Part shown: positions 36,242 through 45,223 of the stretch, piece by piece | How the letters are laid out: each line of letters begins with the position of its first letter | How positions within the stretch are numbered: the stretch's first letter is position 1 | NCBI RefSeq assembly: GCF_041051975.1 | Contig: NZ_CP163435.1 | Location: 1,860,001 to 1,924,000, forward strand | Length of the DNA stretch: 64,000 bases | Source: Streptomyces sp. R21 | GTDB taxonomy: Bacteria > Actinomycetota > Actinomycetes > Streptomycetales > Streptomycetaceae | Direction of reading: 5' to 3' | Notes under the pieces: generated by a model | Databases searched by the model: none | What the model saw: the letters and a program-made list of their open reading frames with translations, nothing else | Told to the model about the DNA's origin: nothing | Made by a program: the position numbers and the translations under genes

Positions 36242-37750
36242 CTAAGAGTTGGTGATGCCGTACCGGGTGCGGACCCGGGACTTGAGGAGCTTTCCGGAGG
36301 CCGTGCGCGGCAACTCGTCCGCGACGACCACCGATTTGGGGATCTTGTACTTGGCGATGCGCCCGGCCAGCGAGGCGAGCACGGCGTCCGGGTCGAGGTC
36401 GACGCCCTCGCGGGGGACGACCACCGCGCGCGGCACCTCGCCCCACTTGTCGTCGGGCACGCCGATGACCGCGCATTCGACGATGTCGGGGTGGCCGAGG
36501 AGCAGGTCCTCGATCTCGGCGGGATAGATGTTCTCCCCACCCGAGATGATCATGTCTTTGATGCGGTCGACGATGAAGACGTAGCCGTCCTCGTCGATGC
36601 GGGCGGCGTCCCCGCTGCGGAACCAGCCGTCGGCGAGGACGGCGGCCGTCTCGTCGGGCAGCCCCCAGTATCCGGGCATGACATGCGGCCCGTGCACGAC
36701 GACCTCGCCGGTCTCCCCGACGTCGGCCGGTGTGAGGTCGGGGCGCACCACGCGCACGTCGCTGAAGAAGTGCGGCACGCCCGCCGAACCCGCCTTGCTG
36801 GTCGCGTGCTCGGCGTCCAGGAACAGCGTGCCGGGCGAGGCCTCCGTCATGCCGTAGCCCTGGAGGAAGGTGAGCCCGCGCTGCTGGTAGGCGGCGATCA
36901 GCGGGGTCGGCACGGGCGAGCCGCCGCAGGTGAGGATCCGCAGCGAGGACAGGTCCGCGTCGGCCCAGCGCGGGTGCCTGGCCACCTGGTCGAACATCGT
37001 CGGCACCCCGAACATGAAGGTGATCCGGTGCTGTTCGATCAGGTCGAAGGTGGCCGCCGGGTCGAAGGCCTCGACCAGGACGCAGGTACCGCCCTTGAGC
37101 AGCACGGGCAGGGTGAGCATGTTCAGCCCGGCCGTGTGGAACAACGGGGCGGAGACCAGGGCACGTTCGTCGGCGATCAGGTCGTGGTCGACGAGGACGT
37201 TGATCGCGTTCCAGGTCAGGTTTCCGTGCGTGAGCATCGCGCCCTTGGGCCGCCCGGTCGTCCCCGAGGTGTACATGATGATGCAGGTGTCGTCCGCGGT
37301 GACGGGCTGGTCGATCGGCTCGTCGGCGGCCGAGGCCACCAACTCCTCGTATTCGGCACCCACTTCGACGTACGTACGGACATCTGAGCTGCCCGGGAGT
37401 CCGGCCACGAGCCCGGCGAACGCGGGTGCGTAGACGAGGGCCCTGGCTCCCGAGTCGGCGAGCTGGTAGGCGATCTCGGGCCCGGCGAGGCGGGTGTTGA
37501 GCGGCACGAAGACCGCGCCCAGGGTGCCCGCCGCGAACAGCGTCTCCAGGTACGAGGGGTGGTTGGGGCCCAGATAGGCGATCCGGTCGCCCCGGCGGAT
37601 GCCGCGGGCCTTCAGGGCGTGGGCGAGGCGGGTGGTGCGTGCGTACAGCTCCGCGTAGGTGACCGCGGTGTCCCCGTGAATCAGGGCGGTGCGTTGGGGG
37701 GTCTTCCGGGCCCGGCGTGCGGGCCACGACCCCAGTCCCTCGTTGCGCAT
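36242..37750 (-). CDS. AMP-forming acyl-CoA synthetase
   Basis: A 502-residue ANL-superfamily ligase. The P-loop YTSGTTGRPKGAML, motif GYGMTEASPG, the core YVFIVDRIKDMIISGGENIYP and the C-terminal catalytic Lys in PRTASGKLLKS are all intact. It activates a fatty or aryl carboxylic acid with ATP and CoA; chain length or ring type cannot be read from the motifs. It stands between the MaoC hydratase and the amidohydrolase genes, so it likely starts the CoA-dependent part of the pathway. Confidence 0.92.
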   Translation of the reverse strand: MRNEGLGSWPARRARKTPQRTALIHGDTAVTYAELYARTTRLAHALKARGIRRGDRIAYLGPNHPSYLETLFAAGTLGAVFVPLNTRLAGPEIAYQLADSGARALVYAPAFAGLVAGLPGSSDVRTYVEVGAEYEELVASAADEPIDQPVTADDTCIIMYTSGTTGRPKGAMLTHGNLTWNAINVLVDHDLIADERALVSAPLFHTAGLNMLTLPVLLKGGTCVLVEAFDPAATFDLIEQHRITFMFGVPTMFDQVARHPRWADADLSSLRILTCGGSPVPTPLIAAYQQRGLTFLQGYGMTEASPGTLFLDAEHATSKAGSAGVPHFFSDVRVVRPDLTPADVGETGEVVVHGPHVMPGYWGLPDETAAVLADGWFRSGDAARIDEDGYVFIVDRIKDMIISGGENIYPAEIEDLLLGHPDIVECAVIGVPDDKWGEVPRAVVVPREGVDLDPDAVLASLAGRIAKYKIPKSVVVADELPRTASGKLLKSRVRTRYGITNS

Positions 37751-37777
37751 CGTTGCGCCCCTCTGCGAGTCGGGGAG

Positions 37778-38653
37778 TTACGGTTTCGCGAGCCCGAGCA
37801 GCCGGGCCGCGTTCTCCTTGAGGATCTTCGGCCTGACCTCGTCCTTGATGGGCAGCTTGGCGAAGTCCGCGAGCCAGCGGTCCGGGGTGAGGACCGGGTA
37901 GTCGGAGCCGAACAGCACCTTGTCCTTGAGCAGCGTGTTCGCGTACTGGATCAGCTGCGGCGGGAAGTACTTCGGCGACCAGCCGGACAAGTCGATGTGC
38001 ACGCCCGGCTTGTGCGTGGCGACGGCGAGCGCCTCGTCCTGCCAGGGGAAGGACGGGTGCGCCAGGATGATCTTGAGGTGCGGGAAGTCGGCGGCGACGT
38101 CGTCGACGTGCAGCGGGTTGGAGTACTTCAGGCGGATCCCGCCGCCGCCGGGGACACCGGCGCCGATCCCGGTCTGTCCCGTGTGGAACAGCGCGATGGT
38201 GCCGGTCTCCTCGATCACCTCGTAGAGGTCGTACGCCACCGAGCGGTCGTTGGGGAAGAAGCCCTGGATGCTGGGGTGGAACTTGAAGCCCTTCACCCCG
38301 TACTCCTCGACCAGACGGCGGGCCTGCTTGACCCCGGCCTTGCCGCGGAAGGGGTCGATGGAGGCGAAGGGGATGAGGACGTCCGGGTTGGCGGCGGCCG
38401 CCTCGGCGACCTCCTCGTTGGGGACGGGCTCGGTGCCGGTGGCGGACTCGGCGTCGACCGTGAAGATCACCGCGGCCATCTTCCGCTCGCGGTAGTAGGC
38501 GGCCGTCTCCTCCAGGGTGGGCTTGCGCTTGCCCGCGACCTTGAAGTAGGCGCTGGAGGCGTCGTGCAGGTCGTCGTCGAGCGACGCGTGGCCCTTGGAG
38601 GAGACCTCCGCATGGGTGTGGACGTCGATCGCGACCAGTTCGTTCGGGTCCAT
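37778..38653 (-). CDS. amidohydrolase-2 family metal-dependent hydrolase/decarboxylase
   Basis: A 291-residue TIM-barrel protein of the amidohydrolase_2 group, which includes gamma-resorcylate and ACMS decarboxylases and lactone hydrolases. Metal-ligand motifs are visible: IDVHTHAE at the N-terminus, KFHPSIQGF, FHTGQTG, ILAHPSFPW and LFGSDYP near the end. A ring-carboxylate decarboxylase or lactonase role is plausible in the acyl-CoA cluster. Its ATG overlaps the stop of the SDR gene by 1 bp (TGATG), so it is translationally coupled to it. Confidence 0.87.
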   Translation of the reverse strand: MDPNELVAIDVHTHAEVSSKGHASLDDDLHDASSAYFKVAGKRKPTLEETAAYYRERKMAAVIFTVDAESATGTEPVPNEEVAEAAAANPDVLIPFASIDPFRGKAGVKQARRLVEEYGVKGFKFHPSIQGFFPNDRSVAYDLYEVIEETGTIALFHTGQTGIGAGVPGGGGIRLKYSNPLHVDDVAADFPHLKIILAHPSFPWQDEALAVATHKPGVHIDLSGWSPKYFPPQLIQYANTLLKDKVLFGSDYPVLTPDRWLADFAKLPIKDEVRPKILKENAARLLGLAKP

Positions 38654-39570
38654 CACGCCTCCGGGAGCTTCGGCGCGGGGATCCCGACGGTCTGCGGCTC
38701 GGCGCCGAGCGAGGTGGCCCAGACGTCGGCGAGGGTGTCCGGGGTCCAGCCGCCGTCCGCGTACGCCGCCTTGATCTCCTGCGGATGGGACCAGAGTGCC
38801 ACCTTGTCGCCGCCGATGCCGATGGCCTGGCCGGTGACCTGGCGGGCGGCCTCCGAGGCGAGGAAGGGCACCAGGGCCGCGCAGTCCTCGGGGGTGCCGA
38901 AGCCCTCGCCCTTGCGGAGGAAGTCGGGCAGCGGCTCGCCCGCCCGGTTGGCCTCGATGTAGGGCGCGAAGGCGGGGATGGTCTCGGTCATCGCGGTCGC
39001 GGCGACCGGCACGATCGCGTTGACGGTGATGCCCGCCCGGCCGAGCTCCATCGACCAGGTGCGGGCCATGGCGGCGATGCCCGCTTTCGCGGCGGCATAG
39101 TTCGTCTGGCCGAAGTTCCCGCGCTGCCCGGCCGGCGAACCGACCAGGATCAGGCTGCCGCCCTCGCCCTGCTCGCGCATCCGTACGGCGGCGGCGCGGG
39201 CGCAGGTGAAGGTGCCCTTGAGGTGGGTGGTGATCACCGCGTCGAAGTCGTCGTCGGTCATCTTCCACAGCACCTTGTCGCGCAGGATGCCCGCGTTGGT
39301 GACCAGGATGTCGAGCCGTCCGAACTCCTCCACGGCGCGGTTGACCAGGCGGTCGGCGGCCTCGCTGGTGCCGACCGGGACCACCTCGGCCACGGCGGTG
39401 CCGCCCGCCGCGGTGATCGCCTTGACGGCCTGCTCGGCGACGGCCTCGTCCACGTCGTTGACGACCACGGAGGCGCCGGCGGCGGCGAGAGCGTGCGCGT
39501 AGGCCAGGCCGAGGCCACGGCCGCTGCCGGTGACGACGGCGACCTTGCCGGTGAGATCGATGCTGGGCAC
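38653..39570 (-). CDS. SDR-family oxidoreductase
   Basis: A 305-residue short-chain dehydrogenase. TGSGRGLG binds the nicotinamide cofactor, NAG is intact, and the catalytic Ser and YxxxK are in GSPAGQRG and NYAAAKAG. The size and the extra C-terminal 55 residues (PQEIKAAYADGGWTPDTLADVW) resemble 3-hydroxyacyl-CoA dehydrogenase-type SDRs fused to MaoC domains in multifunctional enzymes. It is the first gene of the four-gene catabolic operon. The GTG start has AAGGGA about 8 bp upstream. Confidence 0.9.
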   Translation of the reverse strand: MPSIDLTGKVAVVTGSGRGLGLAYAHALAAAGASVVVNDVDEAVAEQAVKAITAAGGTAVAEVVPVGTSEAADRLVNRAVEEFGRLDILVTNAGILRDKVLWKMTDDDFDAVITTHLKGTFTCARAAAVRMREQGEGGSLILVGSPAGQRGNFGQTNYAAAKAGIAAMARTWSMELGRAGITVNAIVPVAATAMTETIPAFAPYIEANRAGEPLPDFLRKGEGFGTPEDCAALVPFLASEAARQVTGQAIGIGGDKVALWSHPQEIKAAYADGGWTPDTLADVWATSLGAEPQTVGIPAPKLPEA

Positions 39571-39622
39571 GACGGTGTCCCTTCGGGAGACAGATGCAGA
39601 AGCAGATGCGGGTACGAGATCG

Positions 39623-39660
39623 AAGCTAAGGACAATAATTGTTGACGTCAATAGTTGTTG
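39623..39660. promoter_or_regulatory. promoter of the SDR operon overlapped by 12-bp direct repeats
   Basis: On the minus strand TTGACG (39646-39651) and TAGCTT (39623-39628) are separated by exactly 17 bp. Two near-identical repeats, CAATAATTGTTG (39633-39644) and CAATAGTTGTTG (39649-39660), cover this promoter with a 16-bp period, and TTGACGTCAA is a 10-bp palindrome between them. The AT-rich half-sites fit a MarR-type binding site for the divergent regulator. Confidence 0.6.
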
Positions 39661-39818
39661 CCGTTCGACTTGTGCGCCATGCTGTTCCCGTACGGACGTC
39701 ACTCCGTACCGGAGAAGCACGCAGGACCGCCCCGCCCGGGGCCACGACCAGGGAGTCCGCCATCGCCCGCCAGCCGCACGCCGCCACCCCCGCCTCCATC
39801 GACGCGCAGGAGCCGTGG

Positions 39819-40247
39819 ATGCGCGGGCTGCACGCGGACACCGGTTATCTCCTGTACCGGCTGGGTCTGCGCTCGGGTCAGTTGTTCAACACGTTTCTGC
39901 AGGAGTCGGGGCTGCGCCTGCGCCACTACGCGCTGCTGCGCTTCCTGGCCACCTCCGAAGGCGCGCTCCAGCGGGAGCTGAGCACCCGGCTCGGCTATGA
40001 CCCGAGCGCGATCGTCGGCCTGGTCGACGACCTGGAGAAGCTCGGTTTCGCCGAGCGGCGCCCCTCGCCGGACGACCGCCGCAGCCGCATCGTCGTCCTG
40101 ACGCAGGACGGCCGGTCGTTCCTGCGCGACACCGACGAAGCGGGCCTGCGCGTCACCAACGATCTGCTCCAGCCCCTCGACCCCGCCGAGGCCGAGACTC
40201 TGCACGGGCTCCTGCAACGGATCGCCGAGACCGAACTCGACTCATGA
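39819..40247 (+). CDS. MarR-family transcriptional regulator
   Basis: A 142-residue winged-helix regulator with the MarR signature LVDDLEKLGFAERRPSPDDRRSRIVVLTQDG. The ATG (MRGLHADTGYLLYRLG) is preceded by AGGAG at 7 bp and gives the usual MarR length; the frame continues open upstream, through the putative promoter, so longer starts are unlikely. Divergent from the SDR-amidohydrolase-ligase-MaoC operon, it is the probable repressor, released by an aromatic or acyl ligand. It overlaps the IclR gene by 4 bp. Confidence 0.87.
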   Translation: MRGLHADTGYLLYRLGLRSGQLFNTFLQESGLRLRHYALLRFLATSEGALQRELSTRLGYDPSAIVGLVDDLEKLGFAERRPSPDDRRSRIVVLTQDGRSFLRDTDEAGLRVTNDLLQPLDPAEAETLHGLLQRIAETELDS

Positions 40248-40999
40248 CCACCCTGTCCGCGCCCGACCGGCTGCTCGCCGTGCTCGCCGCCTTCGACCAC
40301 GGACACCCTGCGCTGTGCCTGTCGGACATCAGCCGCCGGGCCGGACTCACCCTCACCACCACCCACCGGCTGGTCGGCGCGCTCACCGACTGGGGCGCCC
40401 TGGAGCGCGACGAGGACGGCGTCTACCACGTGGGCCTGCGCCTGTGGGAGCTCGCCGCGCTCGCCCCGCGCGGGCTCGCCCTGCGGCAGATCGCGCTGCC
40501 GTACCTGGAGGACCTGTACGAAGCGACGCACGAGAACGTGCAGTTGGCGGTGCGCGACGGCGCGGAGGTCGTCTACATCGAGTGGATCTCCGGGCGCTCC
40601 GCGGTCGGCGTGCACATCCGCGTCGGCGCCCGCTGGCCACTGCACGCGACGGGCGTGGGGCTCGCCCTCCTCGCGCACGGCGAACCGGCCTTCCAGGACG
40701 CCTATTGCGACCGGCCGCTCGCCTCCTTCACCCCGCACACGATCACCGACCCGTCCCGCCTGCGCCGCGTGCTCGCCGAAGTCCGGCGCACCGGCGTGGC
40801 GGTGAGCAGCCGTCAGGTCACCGACGACGCCCTTTCGGTGGCTGCCCCGGTGCGCGGCCCGGGCGGTACGGTGGCCGCCGCCGTGTCGGTCGTGGTGCCC
40901 GAACGCGACGCGCAGGTACCGGCGTTGATCCCTGCGCTGCGGCTCGCGGCGCGCGGCATATCGCGGGCACTGGGCTGGCAACCGGCGAAGGAAACCTGA
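40244..40999 (+). CDS. IclR-family transcriptional regulator
   Basis: A 251-residue regulator with an N-terminal winged helix (LCLSDISRRAGLTLTTTHRLVGALTDWGALE) and a C-terminal GAF-like effector domain (LYEATHENVQLAVRDGAEVVYIEWISG onward). IclR proteins commonly control aromatic or acyl-CoA degradation. ATGA overlap with the MarR gene means both regulators are made together, an unusual pairing that would give the same catabolic operon two effector inputs. Its own target is inferred from position. Confidence 0.88.
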   Translation: MTTLSAPDRLLAVLAAFDHGHPALCLSDISRRAGLTLTTTHRLVGALTDWGALERDEDGVYHVGLRLWELAALAPRGLALRQIALPYLEDLYEATHENVQLAVRDGAEVVYIEWISGRSAVGVHIRVGARWPLHATGVGLALLAHGEPAFQDAYCDRPLASFTPHTITDPSRLRRVLAEVRRTGVAVSSRQVTDDALSVAAPVRGPGGTVAAAVSVVVPERDAQVPALIPALRLAARGISRALGWQPAKET

Positions 41000-41110
41000 G
41001 CCCCGGGGTGCCGGAGGGCCTGAGAGGGTCCCGGATATCCCTCGCACCGGTGAGGACGTCGCCGTACCCCGGTCGCGATACTGGGACGGCCCTTGCCCGA
41101 GGAGCCGCTC

Positions 41111-42304
41111 ATGTCCGCTCAGCCCTGGTTCACGCCCGCCCTCGCACGCCTGCGGACGGCCAATCCGTACGCCGTCGACACCGCGCTCGCCGCCCTGGTG
41201 CTGTTCGCGGCCTCCCTCCAGTGGATCTTCCCCGACGAGGGGGACGACCTGCTGACCTGGCAGGGCTTCCTGCTCGCGGTCGGCACGGCGGTGCCGCTGG
41301 TGTGGCGACGCCGGGCGCCGTTCCTCAGCGCCTGCGCGGTATCGGCGGCCACGACCGCCATGGCCGTGCATCACGCGCCGCCGCCCGACGTGGCGTACGG
41401 CGGACTGGTCGTCCTCTATACGGTCGCTGCGGTCTGCCCACCCTGGCAGCGGCGCGCCATGCTGGTCTGCTGGCTGATCGGCGCCTCGTCGAGCATGTCC
41501 GTCATGGAGGACGCCCAGCCCTTCGAGTACGCCTTCCAACTGCTCACGATGGTCAGCGCGTACAGCTTCGGAGTGCTCGCCCGTGTCCAACGCGCCTACA
41601 CCGCCGCGCTGGAGGACCGGGCCCGCCGGCTGGAGCGGGAGCGGGCCGCCGACACCGCGCGGGCGCTGACCCAGGAGCGCGCCCGCATCGCCCGGGACAT
41701 GCACGACATCCTGGCCCACGCGGTCAGCCTGATGGTGGTGCAGGCCGAGGCCGGACCGGTCGTCGTGCGCAGCGATCCGGCGCGCGCCGAGGCGGCGTTC
41801 GAGGCGATCGCGGGGGCCGGGCGCGACGCGATGACACAGCTGCGGCGGATCCTCGGCGTCCTCAAGGAGGAGCGGCAGGACGGCGGTTCGCCGCGCGTGC
41901 CGCAGCCGGGCGTCGCCGCACTCGCCGAACTGGTCCGTCAGGTCTCGGACTCCACCGGCCTGCGCGTCACGCTGGGGACCATCGGGCCGCCGGGCTCTTT
42001 GCAGCCGGACGCCGAGGTCGCCGTCTACCGTGTGGTCCAGGAGGCCCTCACCAATACGGTGAAGCATGCGGGCGCCTCCCTGTCGAGGGTCGAACTCGAT
42101 TGGGGGGCACACGAGTTGAGGATCACGGTGACCGATGACGGGCAGGGCCCGGCGGACACGCCGGGCGGGCACGGACTGATCGGCATCCGGGAGCGGGCCA
42201 CGGCCTGCGGGGGCAGCGCCGACACCGGCCGCGGACCCGACGGCGGCTTCCGTGTCGTCGTACGGCTGCCCGTCGCGGCCGAACGGCAGGCGGCCCTCGG
42301 GTGA
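41111..42304 (+). CDS. NarL-type sensor histidine kinase
   Basis: A 397-residue membrane histidine kinase of the HisKA_3 class. Four to five N-terminal helices (residues 20-150) anchor it; the phosphoacceptor His198 lies in ARIARDMHDILAHAVSLMVVQ; the ATPase domain has QEALTNTVKHAG (N box) and DDGQGPAD/GGHGLIGIRERA (G boxes). The extracellular loops are very short, so it probably senses the membrane or an intramembrane signal. GAGGAG 6-7 bp before the ATG sets the start. Coupled to the response regulator by GTGA. Confidence 0.92.
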   Translation: MSAQPWFTPALARLRTANPYAVDTALAALVLFAASLQWIFPDEGDDLLTWQGFLLAVGTAVPLVWRRRAPFLSACAVSAATTAMAVHHAPPPDVAYGGLVVLYTVAAVCPPWQRRAMLVCWLIGASSSMSVMEDAQPFEYAFQLLTMVSAYSFGVLARVQRAYTAALEDRARRLERERAADTARALTQERARIARDMHDILAHAVSLMVVQAEAGPVVVRSDPARAEAAFEAIAGAGRDAMTQLRRILGVLKEERQDGGSPRVPQPGVAALAELVRQVSDSTGLRVTLGTIGPPGSLQPDAEVAVYRVVQEALTNTVKHAGASLSRVELDWGAHELRITVTDDGQGPADTPGGHGLIGIRERATACGGSADTGRGPDGGFRVVVRLPVAAERQAALG

Positions 42305-42969
42305 GCATCCGGGTGGTCGTCGCCGACGACCAGGAGCTGGTCCGCAGCGGCTTCAGCATGATTCTGGAGGCCCAGGAGGACATCGAGGTGGTCGCCGAGG
42401 CGGGGGACGGCGCCGAGGCCGTCGCCGCGGTGCACCGGCACGCGCCCGACGTGGCCCTCCTCGACATCCGGATGCCGGTCATGGACGGCCTGGAGGCGGC
42501 TCGTCAGGTGTGCGCTCAGTCGACCTGCCGGGTCGTCATGCTGACCACCTTCGACCTGGACGAGTACGTGTACGAGGCGCTGTACGCGGGAGCAAGTGGC
42601 TTTCTCCTCAAGGACGTCCGGCGCGTCGACCTGGTGCACGCCGTGCGGGTGGTCGCGGCGGGCGACTCGCTGCTCGCGCCGACGGTGACGCGCCGGCTGG
42701 TCGCGGACGTCGTCCGGCGCCGCCGCGAGGAGGCCGCCGCCCAGGTCACCCCGCAGCGCCTGGACGTCCTCACCGCGCGGGAGGAGGAGATCCTCCGGAT
42801 GCTGGCCCGCGGGCTGACCAACTCGGAAATCGCGACCACGCTCTTCGTCAGCGAACACACCGTCAAGACCCATGTCAGCAACGTGCTCGGCAAGCTCGGC
42901 CTGCGCGACCGGGTCCAGGCGGTGATCTGCGCGTACGAGACGGGCCTGGTGCTGCCGGGCGCGCCCTGA
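42301..42969 (+). CDS. NarL/LuxR-type response regulator
   Basis: A 222-residue regulator: receiver domain with acidic pair Asp9-Asp10 and phosphoacceptor Asp55 (LLDIRMPVMDG), then a LuxR helix-turn-helix (LTAREEEILRMLARGLTNSEIATTLFVSEHTVKTHV). The GTG start overlaps the kinase stop, so the two form a two-component system. The MMPL exporter gene follows after 154 bp and is the likely target. Confidence 0.93.
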   Translation: MSIRVVVADDQELVRSGFSMILEAQEDIEVVAEAGDGAEAVAAVHRHAPDVALLDIRMPVMDGLEAARQVCAQSTCRVVMLTTFDLDEYVYEALYAGASGFLLKDVRRVDLVHAVRVVAAGDSLLAPTVTRRLVADVVRRRREEAAAQVTPQRLDVLTAREEEILRMLARGLTNSEIATTLFVSEHTVKTHVSNVLGKLGLRDRVQAVICAYETGLVLPGAP

Positions 42970-43123
42970 CCCCGAGCGCTTGCCGACTCCCTCCGAGGAG
43001 TGAGCCGGGCGCCCGCATCCCTCGCGCGAGGGAGCCCCGGAAACCGCTCCCCCCGGCGATCCGCTCGCCATCCCTGCGGCACGAGCCTGAAGGCGACACC
43101 CACGACCATCGCCGGGAGGGACC

Positions 43124-45223
43124 GTGCTCGCCACGATCACCCGGGCGGCCACCCGTCGCCCGCTCACCGTCATCAGCCTCTGGACGCTCTTCATCCTGCT
43201 CGGCTTCGGCCTCGGCACGGGCGTCTTCGGCCGCCTCTCCGACGAGGTGCCGAACATCCCCGGCACCGAGTCGGACCATGCCGCGCAGTACCTCGACGGC
43301 GTCGACCGGACCGGCGAGTCGATCACCGGCGTCGTCGAGGGCACCGCGGTCTCCGACCCGGCGCTGCACACCCAGGTCGCCCGCGCCGTCGCCGACGTAC
43401 GCGCCATCACCGGAGTGGCGGCCGTGCCCGACCCGTTCACCACCCGCGGACTCACCGCCGAGGACGGCCAGGCCCTGCTCATCCCCGTCACCCTCGCAGG
43501 CGGCCTGTCCGACGACGAGGAGGAGCGGGCGGTGGATGCGGCCGCCGCGCGCATCAAGCAGATCGAGGCGCCCGAAGTCCACGTCAGCGGAGGCCCGTTG
43601 CTGGGCAAGCAGATCGGCGAGCGGGCCCAGGAGGACGTGAAGAAGGCCGAGTTCATCTCCCTGCCGGTCGTGCTCGTGCTGCTGCTCGTCGTCTTCGGCG
43701 GACTGCGCTCCGCGGGGCTGCCGCTGGTGATCGCTATCAGCGGCATCGCGGGCGCGTTCCTGGCGCTGTTCGGCTTCAGCCATGTCACGGACATCTCCGT
43801 GTACGCGATCCAGGTGACCACGATGCTGGGGCTCGGCCTCGCGATCGACTACGCGCTGCTGATCCTGGTCCGCTTCCGCGAGGAACGCCGCAACACCGAC
43901 GACGTGGTGGAGGCCGTGCGGCGCACCATCGACCGAGCCGGACGCATCGTCCTGTTCTCCGGGCTCACGGTCGCGGTCAGCCTGACCGGCCTGCTGGTGT
44001 TCCCCAGCACGTTCCTGCGCAGCATGGGCCTCGCGGTGGCCTCCGTCGTCGTCATCGACATGCTCGCCGCCCTCACCCTGCTGCCCGCGCTGCTAGCCCG
44101 GTTCGGCGCGAAGATCGCCCCGTCGCGGCCCAGGGCCGACCGCGAGGAGGGCCGCGTGTTCGCCCGCCTCGCCCACTTCTCGGCACGCCGCCCGCTCGCG
44201 GTCGTGGCCGTGGTCGTCCCCGTCCTGCTCGTCCTCGCGCTGCCGGCCACCGGCATGAAGATCATCCTCGGGGACGCGAAGCAGTTGGGTACCAGCACCG
44301 AGGCACGGCGGTTGTACGACACCGTGAACGCCCACTTCCCGCCCGGCACCGGGGTCTCGCCGGTGACCGTCGTCCTCAAGCCCGGCACCTCGGCGGACAT
44401 GGCCGCCCGTATCCGCGCCCTGCCCCAGACCACCGGCACGAGCCCGCTGACGGACGGCGGCACGGTGGTCGATCTCCAGCCGACCGGCAGCGTCGACGGC
44501 AAGGCGGCGACCGATCTCGTCAAGCACGTACGAGACCTGCGCGGCGGCGAACCCGTGCAGGTCACGGGCCCAGCCGCCCGACTGGTCGACTTCCGCACGA
44601 TGCTCGCCGACCGCGTGCCCTGGTCGGCCGTCACGGTCCTGATCGGCATCCTCGTCCTGCTGTTCGCGTTCACCGGCTCGCTGCTCATCCCGCTGCGCAC
44701 CCTCCTGACCACCCTGCTCAGCCTGGGCGCCGCACTCGGCGCGGTGGTGTGGGTCTTCCAGGACGGGCACCTCGCCGGAGTGCTGGGCACCGAAGGACAG
44801 GGCGCGCTCAGCCTGACCTCACCGCCGCTGATCATCGCGATCGCCTTCGGGCTCGCCATGGACTACGAGCTGTTCATCCTCGGCCGGATGCGCGAGACCT
44901 GGCTGCGCACCGGCGACGACCGCGAGGCCGTGGTGACCGGCCTGCGCCGCTCCGGCCGCGTGGTGACCTGCGCCGCCCTGCTGCTCGCCGTCGTCTTCGG
45001 CGCGTTCATGACCGGCGGCTTCTCCGCCATCCTCCAGATCGGCCTGGGCCTGACCCTGGCGGTGCTGATCGACGCCACCGTCGTACGGATGCTGCTCGTC
45101 CCGGCGACGATGACCCTGCTCGGGCGGCGGGCGTGGTGGGCACCGGGTCCGCTGCGGCGGCTGCACGACCGGTTCGGGGTGCGCGAAGAGGCGCCGGTTC
45201 AGCCCGAACCGGCCCGCCACTGA
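43124..45223 (+). CDS. MMPL-family RND-type membrane transporter
   Basis: A 699-residue exporter with the MMPL repeat structure: one helix, an extracellular domain, then five helices, twice. The family signatures DYALLILVRFREERR and MDYELFILGRMRETW follow helix 4 of each half. Such proteins (ActII-ORF3, MmpL) export lipids, antibiotics or other hydrophobic compounds using the proton gradient. The GTG start has GGGAGGG 5 bp upstream. Positioned after a two-component system, it probably responds to membrane stress or a toxic compound. Its last 25 bp overlap the convergent gene. Confidence 0.92.
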   Translation: MLATITRAATRRPLTVISLWTLFILLGFGLGTGVFGRLSDEVPNIPGTESDHAAQYLDGVDRTGESITGVVEGTAVSDPALHTQVARAVADVRAITGVAAVPDPFTTRGLTAEDGQALLIPVTLAGGLSDDEEERAVDAAAARIKQIEAPEVHVSGGPLLGKQIGERAQEDVKKAEFISLPVVLVLLLVVFGGLRSAGLPLVIAISGIAGAFLALFGFSHVTDISVYAIQVTTMLGLGLAIDYALLILVRFREERRNTDDVVEAVRRTIDRAGRIVLFSGLTVAVSLTGLLVFPSTFLRSMGLAVASVVVIDMLAALTLLPALLARFGAKIAPSRPRADREEGRVFARLAHFSARRPLAVVAVVVPVLLVLALPATGMKIILGDAKQLGTSTEARRLYDTVNAHFPPGTGVSPVTVVLKPGTSADMAARIRALPQTTGTSPLTDGGTVVDLQPTGSVDGKAATDLVKHVRDLRGGEPVQVTGPAARLVDFRTMLADRVPWSAVTVLIGILVLLFAFTGSLLIPLRTLLTTLLSLGAALGAVVWVFQDGHLAGVLGTEGQGALSLTSPPLIIAIAFGLAMDYELFILGRMRETWLRTGDDREAVVTGLRRSGRVVTCAALLLAVVFGAFMTGGFSAILQIGLGLTLAVLIDATVVRMLLVPATMTLLGRRAWWAPGPLRRLHDRFGVREEAPVQPEPARH

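Noticed and set aside
39639..39818. Longer MarR protein starting upstream
   Set aside because: The extra codons overlap the operator and promoter and give an atypical length; the chosen ATG has AGGAG at 7 bp and the usual size.
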